DNA of 64,000 nt from an uncultured Oscillospiraceae bacterium. GTDB lineage: Bacteria; Bacillota_A; Clostridia; Oscillospirales; Oscillospiraceae. Shown piece after piece: positions 43,804 to 52,876 of this stretch (position 1 is its first letter; each line of letters begins with the position of its first letter). Under the pieces are notes generated by a model, which saw nothing but the letters and a program-made list of their open reading frames with translations, was not told the origin of the DNA and did not search any database. The stretch spans positions 1-64,000 of the forward strand of contig CAJTTS010000011.1 in the NCBI GenBank assembly GCA_910579155.1. The letters are read 5' to 3'. The translations under genes were made by a program, and so were the position numbers.

Positions 43804-44652
43804 ATGCTGTCCACGGAAAACCTTGTCGTCCCCGGTTCCGATTACTATATCTATACTCCCAGCGCACAGGCGCAGAGCCTGTTCCTTTACCCCCTCATTG
43901 TGGGCCGGTTTCAATATTTGCCCGGCTACCACCTGCGCAGGAACGCCCTGGACAGCTTTCTCGTCATGTACGTCGTCCGGGGCGGCTGCGAGGTGGAGTG
44001 CGGCGGAAAGCGCGTGCGCGCCCGGGAGGGCCAAGTGGTGGTGCTGGATTGTTACGCCCCCCACGCCTACCACACTGCGGTCGGCTGGGAGGCGGAGTGG
44101 CTCCATTTCGACGGCTTATGGACCCGGGGCTATTTCGACGCCATTCTGGCCGAGGGCGGCCCGGTGATCTCCCTGAAAAACAGTTACCGATTTGAGAAAT
44201 ACCTCCACAAAATCTACGTCCAGTTCCAGCAGAACGCCCCCATCCGGGAGGCGCTGCTCAATAACTACATCGTGAACATCCTCACGGAGCTCCTGGTGGG
44301 CCGGGAATCCGCCAGCCCCGGCGCACAGTCCTCCGGCATCATTGAGGACAGCATCGCCTACATCAACGACCATCTCACCCAGGAGCTCTCGCTGGAGGAC
44401 CTGGCGGCCAAGGCGGCGCTGAGCCCCTTCTATTTCAGCCGCCTGTTCAAAAAGGAGACGGGCTTCTCCCCCCACCAGTACATCCTGGCCACCCGGATCA
44501 GCAACGCCAAATTCCTGCTCCAGAGCACCGGCGACTCCGTGAAAAATATCTGCTTCACCGTAGGCTTCACCAGCGAGAGCAGCTTCTGTACCGCCTTCAA
44601 AAAGGAGACCGGGCTCACCCCCTCCGAGTTCCGCCGCCAGGTCCGGGAGTAA
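43804..44652 (+). CDS. AraC-family transcriptional regulator with N-terminal cupin
   Basis: A 282-residue regulator. The N-terminal half is an AraC-type cupin for ligand sensing (LDSFLVMYVVRGGCEVECGG and VVVLDCYAPHAYHT). The C-terminal domain has two helix-turn-helix units (LEDLAAKAALSPFYFSRLFK and VKNICFTVGFTSESSFCTAF). The frame is open from 43702, but the promoter at 43741-43769 and an AGGAGG before the ATG at 43804 show the true start. It is divergent from the DUF5107 gene, which it most likely activates. Confidence 0.93.
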   Translation: MLSTENLVVPGSDYYIYTPSAQAQSLFLYPLIVGRFQYLPGYHLRRNALDSFLVMYVVRGGCEVECGGKRVRAREGQVVVLDCYAPHAYHTAVGWEAEWLHFDGLWTRGYFDAILAEGGPVISLKNSYRFEKYLHKIYVQFQQNAPIREALLNNYIVNILTELLVGRESASPGAQSSGIIEDSIAYINDHLTQELSLEDLAAKAALSPFYFSRLFKKETGFSPHQYILATRISNAKFLLQSTGDSVKNICFTVGFTSESSFCTAFKKETGLTPSEFRRQVRE

Positions 44653-44666
44653 GTTCTCCTTCACGG

Positions 44667-44704
44667 ACAGGAGGACAGCCCTTCCGGGCTGCCCTCCTGT
44701 TTTA
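44667..44704. terminator. Bidirectional terminator
   Basis: A 15-bp stem with one mismatch (44667-44681 with 44686-44700) and a TTCC loop, followed by TTTT. It ends the AraC gene on the + strand and the converging arabinose-type importer operon on the - strand. Confidence 0.85.
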
Positions 44705-44736
44705 TGTATAATGCGGTTTGAGTCAGGCTCCGGTAA

Positions 44737-45798
44737 TTAGTCGGCCGCCTTGCCCATGACCTCCTTGTAGGTCTCGGGGGTGACCACCACGGCGTCCACG
44801 GCGGTCTCCATCTCGGGGGTCTTGCCGTCGATGATGTCGTACAGGACCTCCACGGAACCCGCGCCCACGGAGTCGGAGGAGAAGTAGGCGGAGGCCTTCA
44901 TGCAGGTGCCGTCCGCGCCCTTGTCGTTCCACTCGTCCTTGGCCATGTAGGCGCCCAGGCCCACCACGCAGGCGTCGCCGTCCAGGCCCATGCTCTCCAG
45001 GGCGCGGACCGCGCCGATGGTGCCTTCCTCGTTGGCGCCGGTGACCAGCCACTTTTTGATCTCGGGATGGGCGGTGAACACGGCGTTGGCAGCGGTGTTG
45101 CCCTTGTCGGTGGTGCCGTCATAGTCAGCCTTGAAGATACGGGCAGTGTCGAAATCGGGGCAGCCGGCGGTGAAGTTATCGTACTCGCCCTCGGCGCGGG
45201 GCACGCAGGAGGACACGGTATCCATGGTCATGATGAGCAGGCCGCACTCGGGGTCGTTCACCAGGTTGTTCTCCTTGGCGTAGTTGGCCAACCAGTCGCC
45301 GTTGGCCTGGCCGATGACGTAGGCGTTGATGCCCACCCAGGGAGCCAGCTTGTTGCCGTCGCCGTCCTGGAGGGCGTCGTCGGCGGCCACGATGGGCAGA
45401 TTGGCCTCAGCACACTTGTCGATGACGGCCTGGGACATGGTCTGGTCGGGAATGCAGGTAACGATGCCCTTGGCGTTGTTGGCGATGGCGTTGTCGATGG
45501 CCTTCAGGTACTCCTCGGGGCTCATCTTGGCGTCCACAAAGATGAAGCGGTCGCCCCGGGCCTCCACGGCGGCCTGAGCGGCGGCGCCCTCATCGATGAA
45601 CCAGGTCTGGTCGCCGGCCTTGTAGATGCCGTAGACCACGCCCTGTTCACTGTCGCCGCCCTCGGGCGCGGTGGACTCCTGGGTGCCGGCGGGGGTGTTG
45701 CCCTCGGGCGCGGTGCTGGTGGGGGCGTCGTCGCTGGAGCACGCCGCCAGGCTGAACAGCATGAGAGCGGCCAGCAGGAAAGATACCAATTTCTTCAT
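44737..45798 (-). CDS. L-arabinose-type solute-binding lipoprotein (AraF-like)
   Basis: A 353-residue surface lipoprotein. The signal peptide has the lipobox SLAAC and a Ser/Thr/Glu linker. The body is closest in pattern to E. coli AraF: AKGIVTCIPDQTMSQAVIDK, LPIVAADDAL, HPEIKKWLVTGANEEGTIGA and VRALESMG align with the corresponding AraF segments. The ligand is therefore probably L-arabinose, D-galactose or D-fucose-like sugars. AAGGAGG precedes the ATG. Unusually it is the last gene of its operon (ATPase, permease, binding protein). Confidence 0.9.
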   Translation of the reverse strand: MKKLVSFLLAALMLFSLAACSSDDAPTSTAPEGNTPAGTQESTAPEGGDSEQGVVYGIYKAGDQTWFIDEGAAAQAAVEARGDRFIFVDAKMSPEEYLKAIDNAIANNAKGIVTCIPDQTMSQAVIDKCAEANLPIVAADDALQDGDGNKLAPWVGINAYVIGQANGDWLANYAKENNLVNDPECGLLIMTMDTVSSCVPRAEGEYDNFTAGCPDFDTARIFKADYDGTTDKGNTAANAVFTAHPEIKKWLVTGANEEGTIGAVRALESMGLDGDACVVGLGAYMAKDEWNDKGADGTCMKASAYFSSDSVGAGSVEVLYDIIDGKTPEMETAVDAVVVTPETYKEVMGKAAD

Positions 45799-45870
45799 TT
45801 ACATTTCCTCCTTAAAATTTTTGGTTCCTTCTATCCTATCTAAGCAGAGGCGGGGCCCCTGAATAGATCC

Positions 45871-46857
45871 TTACAGGTTCTTCATGGAAGCGGCCAGCAG
45901 GTCCTTCTCCCTCTTCTGCTTGCGGACGTAGTCAGAGGTCAGGGCGAACAGCAGCAGGCCGCCCCGGGCCACATAGTGCCAGAAAGTGGGGACCTCCACC
46001 ATAATCAGGCCGGTGTTGAAGGACTGGATCAGGATGATGCCCAGGAAGGTGCCGAACATGTCGCCCACGCCGCCCACGAAGGACACCCCGCCCAAAATAA
46101 CTGCGGTGATGGCGTCGAACTCCAGGTTGACGTTGGCGGCGGGCTGGCCGGAGTTCATGCGGGCGGCAAAGATAATGCCGCCGATGGCGCACAGGATGCC
46201 CATCATCACATAGCTGATGGTGATGATCCGCTGGGGGTTCAGGCCGGCCAGCCGGGCGGCGTCCTGGTTGCCGCCGATGGCGTAGACGCTGCGGCCGAAC
46301 TTGGTCTTGGACAGAATGATGCCGAAGATCAGGATGCACACCAGCATGATCCACACGGACAGGGGGATGTTCAGAAACCGGGCCTTTGCCAGGGTCAGAA
46401 ACATCTTATCGCTGATGGCCACCGGCTTGCCGTCGCAGATGATGTAGGCCGCGCCGCGGACGATGGACTGGGTGACCAGGGTGGCGATGAAGGCCTCCAG
46501 GTGGATTTTGTTCACCATGAAGGCGTTGAACAGCCCGATCAGGATGGCAAAGACGATGGTGATGAGCACCGCCGCGAAGAAGGGCACGCCCAGGCTCACC
46601 AGCAGGGCGGCCATGGTGCCGGAGAACGCCGCCAGGGAGCCGGGGGACAGGTCGTTCTGCCCGGCGATAATCAGGTAGGTGTGGCCGATGGCCACCATGC
46701 CCACCAGGGACGCGGCCACCAGGATGTTGACGATGTTCTGAAAACTCAGAAAGTTCTTGTTCAGCGCCGTGAACAGGATGAATACGGCGATAATGGCGCA
46801 GATCAGCACCAGCTTGTCTCCGCTGATATGGAGCTTGCGCGTCTTTTTCTCGTTCAT
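45871..46857 (-). CDS. L-arabinose-type ABC transporter permease (AraH/RbsC-like)
   Basis: A 328-residue CUT2 membrane subunit with about eight to ten helices. GQNDLSPGSLAAFSG, IICDGKPVAIS, GGNQDAARLAGLNPQRI and AVILGGVSFVGGVGD are family signatures. It overlaps the ATPase gene by 4 bp (translational coupling) and is followed after 72 bp by the AraF-like binding protein, which has its own good ribosome site. Confidence 0.93.
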   Translation of the reverse strand: MNEKKTRKLHISGDKLVLICAIIAVFILFTALNKNFLSFQNIVNILVAASLVGMVAIGHTYLIIAGQNDLSPGSLAAFSGTMAALLVSLGVPFFAAVLITIVFAILIGLFNAFMVNKIHLEAFIATLVTQSIVRGAAYIICDGKPVAISDKMFLTLAKARFLNIPLSVWIMLVCILIFGIILSKTKFGRSVYAIGGNQDAARLAGLNPQRIITISYVMMGILCAIGGIIFAARMNSGQPAANVNLEFDAITAVILGGVSFVGGVGDMFGTFLGIILIQSFNTGLIMVEVPTFWHYVARGGLLLFALTSDYVRKQKREKDLLAASMKNL

Positions 46858-48362
46858 GCTTCCTTTACCTCCCCCATCATGCCCAGGCTCAGCAGCTTGC
46901 TCTCCGTGGCGTCCTCCCGGGACACCTCTCCCACGATCTTGCGGGATTTCATGACGATGATCCGGTCGGACAGGCCGATGACCTCGGGCAGCTCCGACGA
47001 GATCAGGATAACCCCCAGCCCCTGCTTGGCGAACTGGCAGATCATGTTGTAGAATTCGGACTTGGCCCCCACGTCGATGCCCTTGGTGGGCTCATCCAGG
47101 ATGAGCACCTTGGGGCTGGTGCCCAGCCAGCGGGCCACGATGCACTTTTGCTGGTTGCCGCCGGACAGCTCCACGATCTTCTTGTCCGGGGAGGGGGTCT
47201 TGATCTTGAAGTTCCGGATGCCCTCTGCCGCGGCCTGCTCCTCCTGCTTCCGGTCTACCACGCCCAGCTTGTTGGAGTGCTCATCCAGCATGGCGATATT
47301 GATGTTGTCGCTGACGCTCAGGTTGGCCAGGATCCCCTGGAGCTTCCGGTCCTCGGGGACCAGCACGATGCCGTGCCGCATGGCCTCGTGGGGGGAGCGG
47401 TTGGCCACAGGCTTGCCCTCCAGCAGGATTTCCCCGCCCCTCATGGCGTCCGCGCCGATGATGGCCCGCATCAGCTCCGTGCGGCCCGCGCCGACAAGTC
47501 CGGAGAACCCCAGCACCTCGCCCCGGCGCAGCGTGAAGGAGTTGGGCTTCACGTAGTCGGAACACACATCCCTGACCTCCAGCAGCACCTCGCCGATCTG
47601 CTGATTCCGGTCCAGGCTCTCGTAGATGTCGCCCAAGTCCCGGCCCACCATCATAGAGATCATCTTCTCCTCCGGCACCTCGCCGGTCTTGACGGTGTCC
47701 ACATAGCGGCCGTCCTTGAAGATGGCCACCTTGTCGGTGATCTGCTGGATTTCGTCCATGCGGTGGGAGACGTAGATGATGATCTTGCCCTCGCTTCTCA
47801 GTTTCCGGATAATCTTGAACAGCATCTCGATCTCGGAATCGGACAGGGAGGCCGTGGGTTCGTCGAAGCAGATGACCTTCAGGTTGTCCCGGGAGTAGGC
47901 CTTCATGATCTCCACCATCTGCTGATAGGCGATGGACAGATCCTTCACCTTGGTGGCCGGGTGGATGGGCAGGCCGAAGTCGTCGATGATCGTTTCCGCC
48001 ATCTCGTTGGCCTTACCGGTGTCGATCATGCCGAACCGGTTGGTGGGCATGCGCCCTAAGTAAATGTTCTCCGCCACCGACAGCTCCAACAAAATCTGCC
48101 GCTCCTGGTAGATGATGGAGATGCCCTCCTCAATGGCCTGGTGGGGGGAATGGAAGTGCTTCTCCACCCCGTCCAGCAGATACTTCCCGCTGGTGGGCTG
48201 GTAGTCGCCGTTGAGCACCTTCAGCAGCGTGGATTTCCCCGCGCCGTTCTCCCCCAGGAAAGCCAGCACCTCCCCCGCGTGGGCCTGGAAGGACACGTCG
48301 TCCAACGCCTTTACGCCGGGGAAATACTTGCAAATGTGTTGAAATTCCAGTGTGCCCGCCAT
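46854..48362 (-). CDS. L-arabinose-type ABC transporter ATPase (AraG-like)
   Basis: A 502-residue duplicated ATPase. Domain 1 has Walker A GENGAGKSTL and Walker B VICFDEPTASL. Domain 2 has the degenerate Walker A GLVGAGRTE, signature ELSGGNQQKCIVARWL and Walker B LILDEPTKGIDVG. It is the first gene of the importer operon and is divergent from the mutarotase at 48535. The upstream - strand has TATAAT at about 48404-48409 but no convincing -35 box, so induction by a regulator is likely. Confidence 0.93.
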   Translation of the reverse strand: MAGTLEFQHICKYFPGVKALDDVSFQAHAGEVLAFLGENGAGKSTLLKVLNGDYQPTSGKYLLDGVEKHFHSPHQAIEEGISIIYQERQILLELSVAENIYLGRMPTNRFGMIDTGKANEMAETIIDDFGLPIHPATKVKDLSIAYQQMVEIMKAYSRDNLKVICFDEPTASLSDSEIEMLFKIIRKLRSEGKIIIYVSHRMDEIQQITDKVAIFKDGRYVDTVKTGEVPEEKMISMMVGRDLGDIYESLDRNQQIGEVLLEVRDVCSDYVKPNSFTLRRGEVLGFSGLVGAGRTELMRAIIGADAMRGGEILLEGKPVANRSPHEAMRHGIVLVPEDRKLQGILANLSVSDNINIAMLDEHSNKLGVVDRKQEEQAAAEGIRNFKIKTPSPDKKIVELSGGNQQKCIVARWLGTSPKVLILDEPTKGIDVGAKSEFYNMICQFAKQGLGVILISSELPEVIGLSDRIIVMKSRKIVGEVSREDATESKLLSLGMMGEVKEA

Positions 48363-48534
48363 TTCGCTCCCCCTCTGTGTCCAAAATTGTTTTCTGATAT
48401 TATTATAACGTTTTCGGCGGATTCATCATTAACAAACCTTGCCCTGTCATTTTGAAAAATTGCTGTACTCCCCTTTTTTGCTTCCATTTTCAACGCTTTT
48501 CCCCTATAGTCAAAACAGAAAAAGGAGGGAGAAA

Positions 48535-49608
48535 ATGCAAACCGCTATCAGAAATTTTGCCGAAAAGACCTGCCCGACTTATCCCCTATACACGATGAAT
48601 GGCCGTAACGGGTTGACGGCGGCCATTCTCCCGCTGGGCGCCGTGATTCAAAAAATTGCTGTTTTTGACGCAAGCGGGCAGGATATCCCCCTGGCCCTTG
48701 GTTTTCCGGGCCCGAGGCCCTATGAAGCCCTGGCGTGCTACGCCGGGGCCGCCCTGGGCCCCAATGCCGGCCGCATCCGGGGCGGGCGGCTCTCCCTCCC
48801 CGGCGGGGAATGCGCCCTCGCCCCAAACGACGGCCCCAACCAGCTCCACGGCGGCCCCCACAGTCTGTCCTCCAAGCTTTGGGAGGTGGAGGACTTCACC
48901 TGTGACGGGGAGGAGGCATCCCTGCTCCTCTCGGCCTCCCAGCCCCACGGGCTGGACGGCTGGCCGGGAAACCGCGCCTACCGGGCACGGTACACCCTAA
49001 CGGACGAAGGCTGCCTCACCGTCGAATACCAGGCCCGGACCGACCAAACCACTTACTTCAACCTGTCCAACCATACCTACTGGGATTTGACGGGGCGTTT
49101 TGACGGCTCCGCCCTGTCCCAGGAGCTGGCCGTATACGCCGGACGGGTATGCTCCAACGACGAGCAGCACCTGCCCGCAAAGCTCATCCCCGTGGACGGC
49201 ACGGCCTTTGACTTCCGGCGGGGCCGCGCGCTGGACGAAGCAATGTCCTCCGCCGCCGGCCCGGCAGACCGGGAACAGCTTGACATCGCCAGGGGCTTCA
49301 ACCACGCCTATCTCCTGGACGGGGAGCCGGGATTGAACCCCGCCTGTTCCCTATGCGATCCCTCCAGTGGGCGGCGGCTGGAGCTGTGGACCGACGCGCC
49401 GGGCGTGGTGCTCTACTCCGGCGGCTTCCTCCCGGCGGGGCTGGCGCTGAACGGGGGGCGCCGCTGCGCCCCCTCCTGCGCCGTGGCCCTGGAGGCCCAG
49501 GACCTGCCCGACTGCTCCCGGCTGTACCCGGCGGCCTTCCGGCCCACGCCGCCCGGCCAGGTCTACCGCCGGGTCATCCAATACCGGCTTCGTCTTCCCC
49601 GGGGGTGA
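48535..49608 (+). CDS. galM: Aldose 1-epimerase (galactose mutarotase)
   Basis: A 357-residue mutarotase that interconverts alpha and beta anomers of free aldoses. GPNAGRIRGG and NQLHGGPH carry substrate-binding Arg and His residues, FNLSNHTYWDL the catalytic His, and AVALEAQDLPD the catalytic Glu. AGGAGGG lies directly before the ATG at 48535; the longer frame from 48439 overlaps the divergent promoter region. Divergence from the arabinose-type importer suggests it prepares the imported sugar for the dehydrogenase encoded at 52877-53641. Its last 35 bp overlap the convergent AraC gene. Confidence 0.94.
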   Translation: MQTAIRNFAEKTCPTYPLYTMNGRNGLTAAILPLGAVIQKIAVFDASGQDIPLALGFPGPRPYEALACYAGAALGPNAGRIRGGRLSLPGGECALAPNDGPNQLHGGPHSLSSKLWEVEDFTCDGEEASLLLSASQPHGLDGWPGNRAYRARYTLTDEGCLTVEYQARTDQTTYFNLSNHTYWDLTGRFDGSALSQELAVYAGRVCSNDEQHLPAKLIPVDGTAFDFRRGRALDEAMSSAAGPADREQLDIARGFNHAYLLDGEPGLNPACSLCDPSSGRRLELWTDAPGVVLYSGGFLPAGLALNGGRRCAPSCAVALEAQDLPDCSRLYPAAFRPTPPGQVYRRVIQYRLRLPRG

Positions 49609-50458
49609 CCGCGGCCTCCCGCCAGCGGTTCCGGTACTGGGCCGGGGTCTGCCCCACCATGCGCCGGAACACCCGGCAGAAATATTGGGAGCTGGAAAAG
49701 CCGCAGCTCATGGCCACCTCCGTCACCGAATACTCCGGGTACCACAGCAGCCGCTTGGCCCGCCCGATGCGCAGCAGGTTGATATACTCGTTGCTCCCCA
49801 TGCCCACGCACTGGACGAAGTACCGCCGCAGATACCGGGAGCTGATCCCAAACTCCCCCGCCAGGCGCTCGATGTTCAGCTCCTCGTCCAGGTGCTCGTT
49901 GATGTATTGGAGCGCCGCCTCCGCCTTTCCGTTACGCTCCCGGCCGTTCTGCTCCCGGCTGCGGCGGGCCGCCTCGGAGACGGACGCGTAGAGCTGGAGC
50001 AGCGTCAGGTCCAGCATGGTCTCCTCCGCGGGCCCCAGTTCCCCCGCCCGGTGGTAGTACGCCACCCGCTCCAGCAGGGACAGCAGCCCCTCGCAGTCCC
50101 GCAGGCGGTGGAAGGGCTCCGCCATACCGGGGAACTCCAGCAGTCCGCCCACCCGCTCCGGACTGCGGATCACCAGCTCCAACTGGGTGATCCGGCAGGG
50201 TTTCTGGCCGTCCACCATAAAGCCGTGGAGCGCCTCCGGGGCCACCACAATGCACTCCCCCTGGCGCAGGGGGACGTAGTCCCCGCCCATGCTCATGATG
50301 CAGTGCCCGATGTTGATATAGTTGATCTCATACTCCGGGTGGGCATGGGGCTCGAAGCGGTAGTCCGACGGGAACAGATAGACCCCCGCTTTGCGTATCC
50401 TGGTCTGATACTCCTCAGACCGGAGCAGTTCAAACAGCTCCCGTTCCAGTTCGTTCAC
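49574..50458 (-). CDS. AraC-family transcriptional regulator
   Basis: A 294-residue regulator. The N-terminal cupin has HAHPEYEINYINIGHCIMSM and LRQGECIVVAPEALHGF. The C-terminal domain has IERLAGEFGISSRYLRRYF and VTEVAMSCGFSSSQYFCRVF. The frame opens at a GTG at 50494 that overlaps the preceding stop, but GGGGAGG lies about 8 nt before the GTG at 50458 (VNELERELFELLR), so I choose that. It is the last gene of the lactonase-dehydratase operon and probably its activator, and perhaps also that of the neighbouring importer. It overlaps galM by 35 bp tail to tail. Confidence 0.9.
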   Translation of the reverse strand: MNELERELFELLRSEEYQTRIRKAGVYLFPSDYRFEPHAHPEYEINYINIGHCIMSMGGDYVPLRQGECIVVAPEALHGFMVDGQKPCRITQLELVIRSPERVGGLLEFPGMAEPFHRLRDCEGLLSLLERVAYYHRAGELGPAEETMLDLTLLQLYASVSEAARRSREQNGRERNGKAEAALQYINEHLDEELNIERLAGEFGISSRYLRRYFVQCVGMGSNEYINLLRIGRAKRLLWYPEYSVTEVAMSCGFSSSQYFCRVFRRMVGQTPAQYRNRWREAAVTPGEDEAGIG

Positions 50459-50490
50459 CCCAACGCCTCCCCTCGCCTGAACGCCTTGTG

Positions 50491-51180
50491 TCACATGATC
50501 CCGTGCTTGTCGAAGGATTCCCTAGCCCCCATGCCGCCCCGGATGGCCTCCGCCACCATTTTCTCCCCGGTGGCCTTCTCATAGGCCCGCCGGATGACCT
50601 CCCGCTCGACGTCCTTGGGGATGATAAGCACTCCGTCCAGATCGCCGAACACGATGTCCCCCGGATTCACCCGGACGCCCTCCATCTCGATGGGCACCCG
50701 GTAGTCGATGACCTTCCCCCGGGGCCCCTGGTCCTGGGCGTACCGCCCGTAGGAGAAGCAGGGAAAGTCCAGGGCCAGAATGCCCCTGGTGTCCCGGTGG
50801 AAGCCGTTGACCACCGCCCCGGCGGCCTTGAGAATCTGCATCCGGGTACACATCAGCTCGCCCACCAGGGCGTAGGCGGGGGAGGAACCGGTACAGATAT
50901 AGACCTCGTTCTCCTTCAGATCGTCCAGCGCCTCCAGCATCAGGCCGAAGTTCCTCTTCATGACGGGGTTCCGCCCGTCGGAACACTCCTCATAGGCGTC
51001 CGCCTCCAGCACCGGCATACACCGCCCCGCCACCACCATGTCCTCCCGGATGGGCTGGATGCGCTGGGGCAGGAACTGGTGCAGGTAGCCCATCTTGTCC
51101 AGAATATCGCCGATCACCGCGGAGTAGAGCTCCCGGCGCATAATGGCGAACAGCTCGTTGTCGTCCTTCCAGGTCAGCAT
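50491..51180 (-). CDS. RraA/HMG-aldolase superfamily protein
   Basis: A 229-residue protein of the family that includes 4-hydroxy-4-methyl-2-oxoglutarate aldolase, oxaloacetate decarboxylase and the RNase E inhibitor RraA. NGFHRDT contains the G-x-x-R-D metal/substrate motif expected of catalytically active members, and YAQDQGPRGKVIDY and PGDIVFGDLDGV are family hallmarks. GGAGGAGG before the ATG at 51180 fixes the start; the frame upstream is antisense-like. Encoded between a sugar-acid dehydratase and the regulator, it could cleave the resulting 2-keto-3-deoxy acid to pyruvate and an aldehyde. This is an inference with no direct precedent that I can cite. Confidence 0.87.
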   Translation of the reverse strand: MLTWKDDNELFAIMRRELYSAVIGDILDKMGYLHQFLPQRIQPIREDMVVAGRCMPVLEADAYEECSDGRNPVMKRNFGLMLEALDDLKENEVYICTGSSPAYALVGELMCTRMQILKAAGAVVNGFHRDTRGILALDFPCFSYGRYAQDQGPRGKVIDYRVPIEMEGVRVNPGDIVFGDLDGVLIIPKDVEREVIRRAYEKATGEKMVAEAIRGGMGARESFDKHGIM

Positions 51181-51197
51181 CGTTTTTCCTCCTCCAT

Positions 51198-52874
51198 TCA
51201 GTCCAGGCCCAGCACCGCGCCCTGGGCCGCAGAGCGGCTGAGCGCCCGGTATACGTTGAGATACCCGTCGGGCACGTCCTTCCCCGGCCGCGTCCACCGC
51301 CGGCGTCGCTGTTCCAGCACGGTTTCCTCCACCAGCAGCTCCAGCTTCCGCCCCGGCACGTCGATGAGGATCTCGTCCCCGTCTTCCACCAGGGCCAGCG
51401 TTCCGCCCTCATAGGCCTCCGGCGAGATGTGGCCCACGAAGCACCCCCGGTTGGAGCCGGAAAACCGCCCGTCGGTGATGAGGGCACAGGTCTCGGACAG
51501 CCCCATCCCCTCCAGGCACTTCATGGGGCGGTACATCTCCGGCATACCCGGCCCGCCCTTGGGTCCCTCGTAGCGCAGGACGACCACCCGCCCCGGCTCC
51601 ACCCGGCCCTTCAAAATGGCCCGGCACGCCTCCTGTTCGCTGTGGAACACCTGGGCCCGGCCCTGTATGCGCATCAACTGCTCCGGAATGGCGGCGGGCT
51701 TGGCCACCGCGCCCAGGGGGGCCAAGTTGCCCCGCAAAACGGCCACGCCCCCAGTGGCGGCAAAGGGATTTTTTATGGGGCGGATCACCTCGGGCCGGAC
51801 GCTCCCCGGGCAGTCCCGGAGGGTCTCCGCCACAGTTCTCCCCGTCACGTTGACGCAACCGCCATGGAGGAGAGGCTCCAGCTCCTTCATCACCGCCTGC
51901 ACGCCCCCCGCCTCGTCAAAGTCCGCCATGTCGTAGGGGGAAGCGGGGTAGACGGAGGCCACCTGGGGGGTGGTGTGGCTCAGCGCGTCGAAGGCGCTCA
52001 GCGGCAGGTCTCCCAGCCCCGCCTCCCGGTGGATGGCCTGGAGGTGCATGATGCCGTTGGTGGAGCCGCCGATGCCCATCAGCACCCTGACGGCGTTTTC
52101 CATGGATTCTTTGGTAATGATTTTGCGGGCGGTGAGCCCCCGCTCCACCAGGGACACCGCCGTCCGGCCCGTCTCATAGGCGATCTGCATCCGCCGGGCG
52201 TACACCGCGGGCACCGCCGCGCTCCCCGGCAGGCTCATGCCCATGGCCTCGGCCATGCAGCCCATGGTATTGGCCGTGCCCAGCATGGCGCAGGAGCCGC
52301 AGCCCGGCTCGGCCAGGTTCTCGATCCGGCGGAACTCCGCCTCGTCGATCTCGCCCCGCTCCTTCCAGCCCACCGCCTCGGTGACGATGTTGCCGTCGTA
52401 GTGCCTCCCCTGGTAGCAGGCGGGGAGCATGGGCCCGGCATTGCAAAAGACGGCGGGGATGTCCAGCCGGGCCGCCGCCATCAGCAACCCAGGCACGATT
52501 TTGTCACAGGACCCCAGCAGCACCACCCCATCGAACCGGTGGGCCCGGATCATGCACTCCACCCCGGCGGTAATAAGGTCCCGGGCGGGCAGGATGTACC
52601 GCATCCCCTCGTGCCCCTCGGCGATGCCGTCGCAAGGGGCGATGGTGCCGAAGGTCATGGCGGTGCCCCCCGCCGCCTCAACGCCCCGCTCCACCTGGGC
52701 GCACACCTCGTTCAGGCTGTAGTGCCCCGGCGTGGCGTTGGTGTAGGTGTTGACGATGGCGATGAGGGGCCTTTCCAGCGCCTCGTCGGTGAAGCCCATG
52801 GACTTGTACAGCGCCCGTTTCAGCGCCCCGCCGTCCCCCTGCAAAAGTTGGTTGTAATACCGGCGCTCCTCCAT
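51198..52874 (-). CDS. IlvD/Edd-family sugar-acid dehydratase
   Basis: A 558-residue iron-sulfur dehydratase. VNTYTNATPGH, LLGSCDKIVPG and GCGSCAMLGTANTM contain the expected cluster-binding region, and TDGRFSGSNRG, then HISPEA, the substrate site. The PGH form of the first motif resembles dihydroxy-acid dehydratase, but the operon (lactonase, SDR, RraA-type) argues for an aldonate such as arabinonate, fuconate or galactonate. A GTG at 52880 overlaps the SDR stop, yet GGAGG lies 7 nt before the ATG at 52874, so I use that start (MEERRYYNQ). Confidence 0.88.
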   Translation of the reverse strand: MEERRYYNQLLQGDGGALKRALYKSMGFTDEALERPLIAIVNTYTNATPGHYSLNEVCAQVERGVEAAGGTAMTFGTIAPCDGIAEGHEGMRYILPARDLITAGVECMIRAHRFDGVVLLGSCDKIVPGLLMAAARLDIPAVFCNAGPMLPACYQGRHYDGNIVTEAVGWKERGEIDEAEFRRIENLAEPGCGSCAMLGTANTMGCMAEAMGMSLPGSAAVPAVYARRMQIAYETGRTAVSLVERGLTARKIITKESMENAVRVLMGIGGSTNGIMHLQAIHREAGLGDLPLSAFDALSHTTPQVASVYPASPYDMADFDEAGGVQAVMKELEPLLHGGCVNVTGRTVAETLRDCPGSVRPEVIRPIKNPFAATGGVAVLRGNLAPLGAVAKPAAIPEQLMRIQGRAQVFHSEQEACRAILKGRVEPGRVVVLRYEGPKGGPGMPEMYRPMKCLEGMGLSETCALITDGRFSGSNRGCFVGHISPEAYEGGTLALVEDGDEILIDVPGRKLELLVEETVLEQRRRRWTRPGKDVPDGYLNVYRALSRSAAQGAVLGLD

Positions 52875-52876
52875 GC

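Noticed and set aside
48402..48510. Promoters between araG-like gene and galM
   Set aside because: TATAAT on the - strand and TATAGT on the + strand are present, but neither has a -35 box at acceptable spacing, so I did not list them as features.
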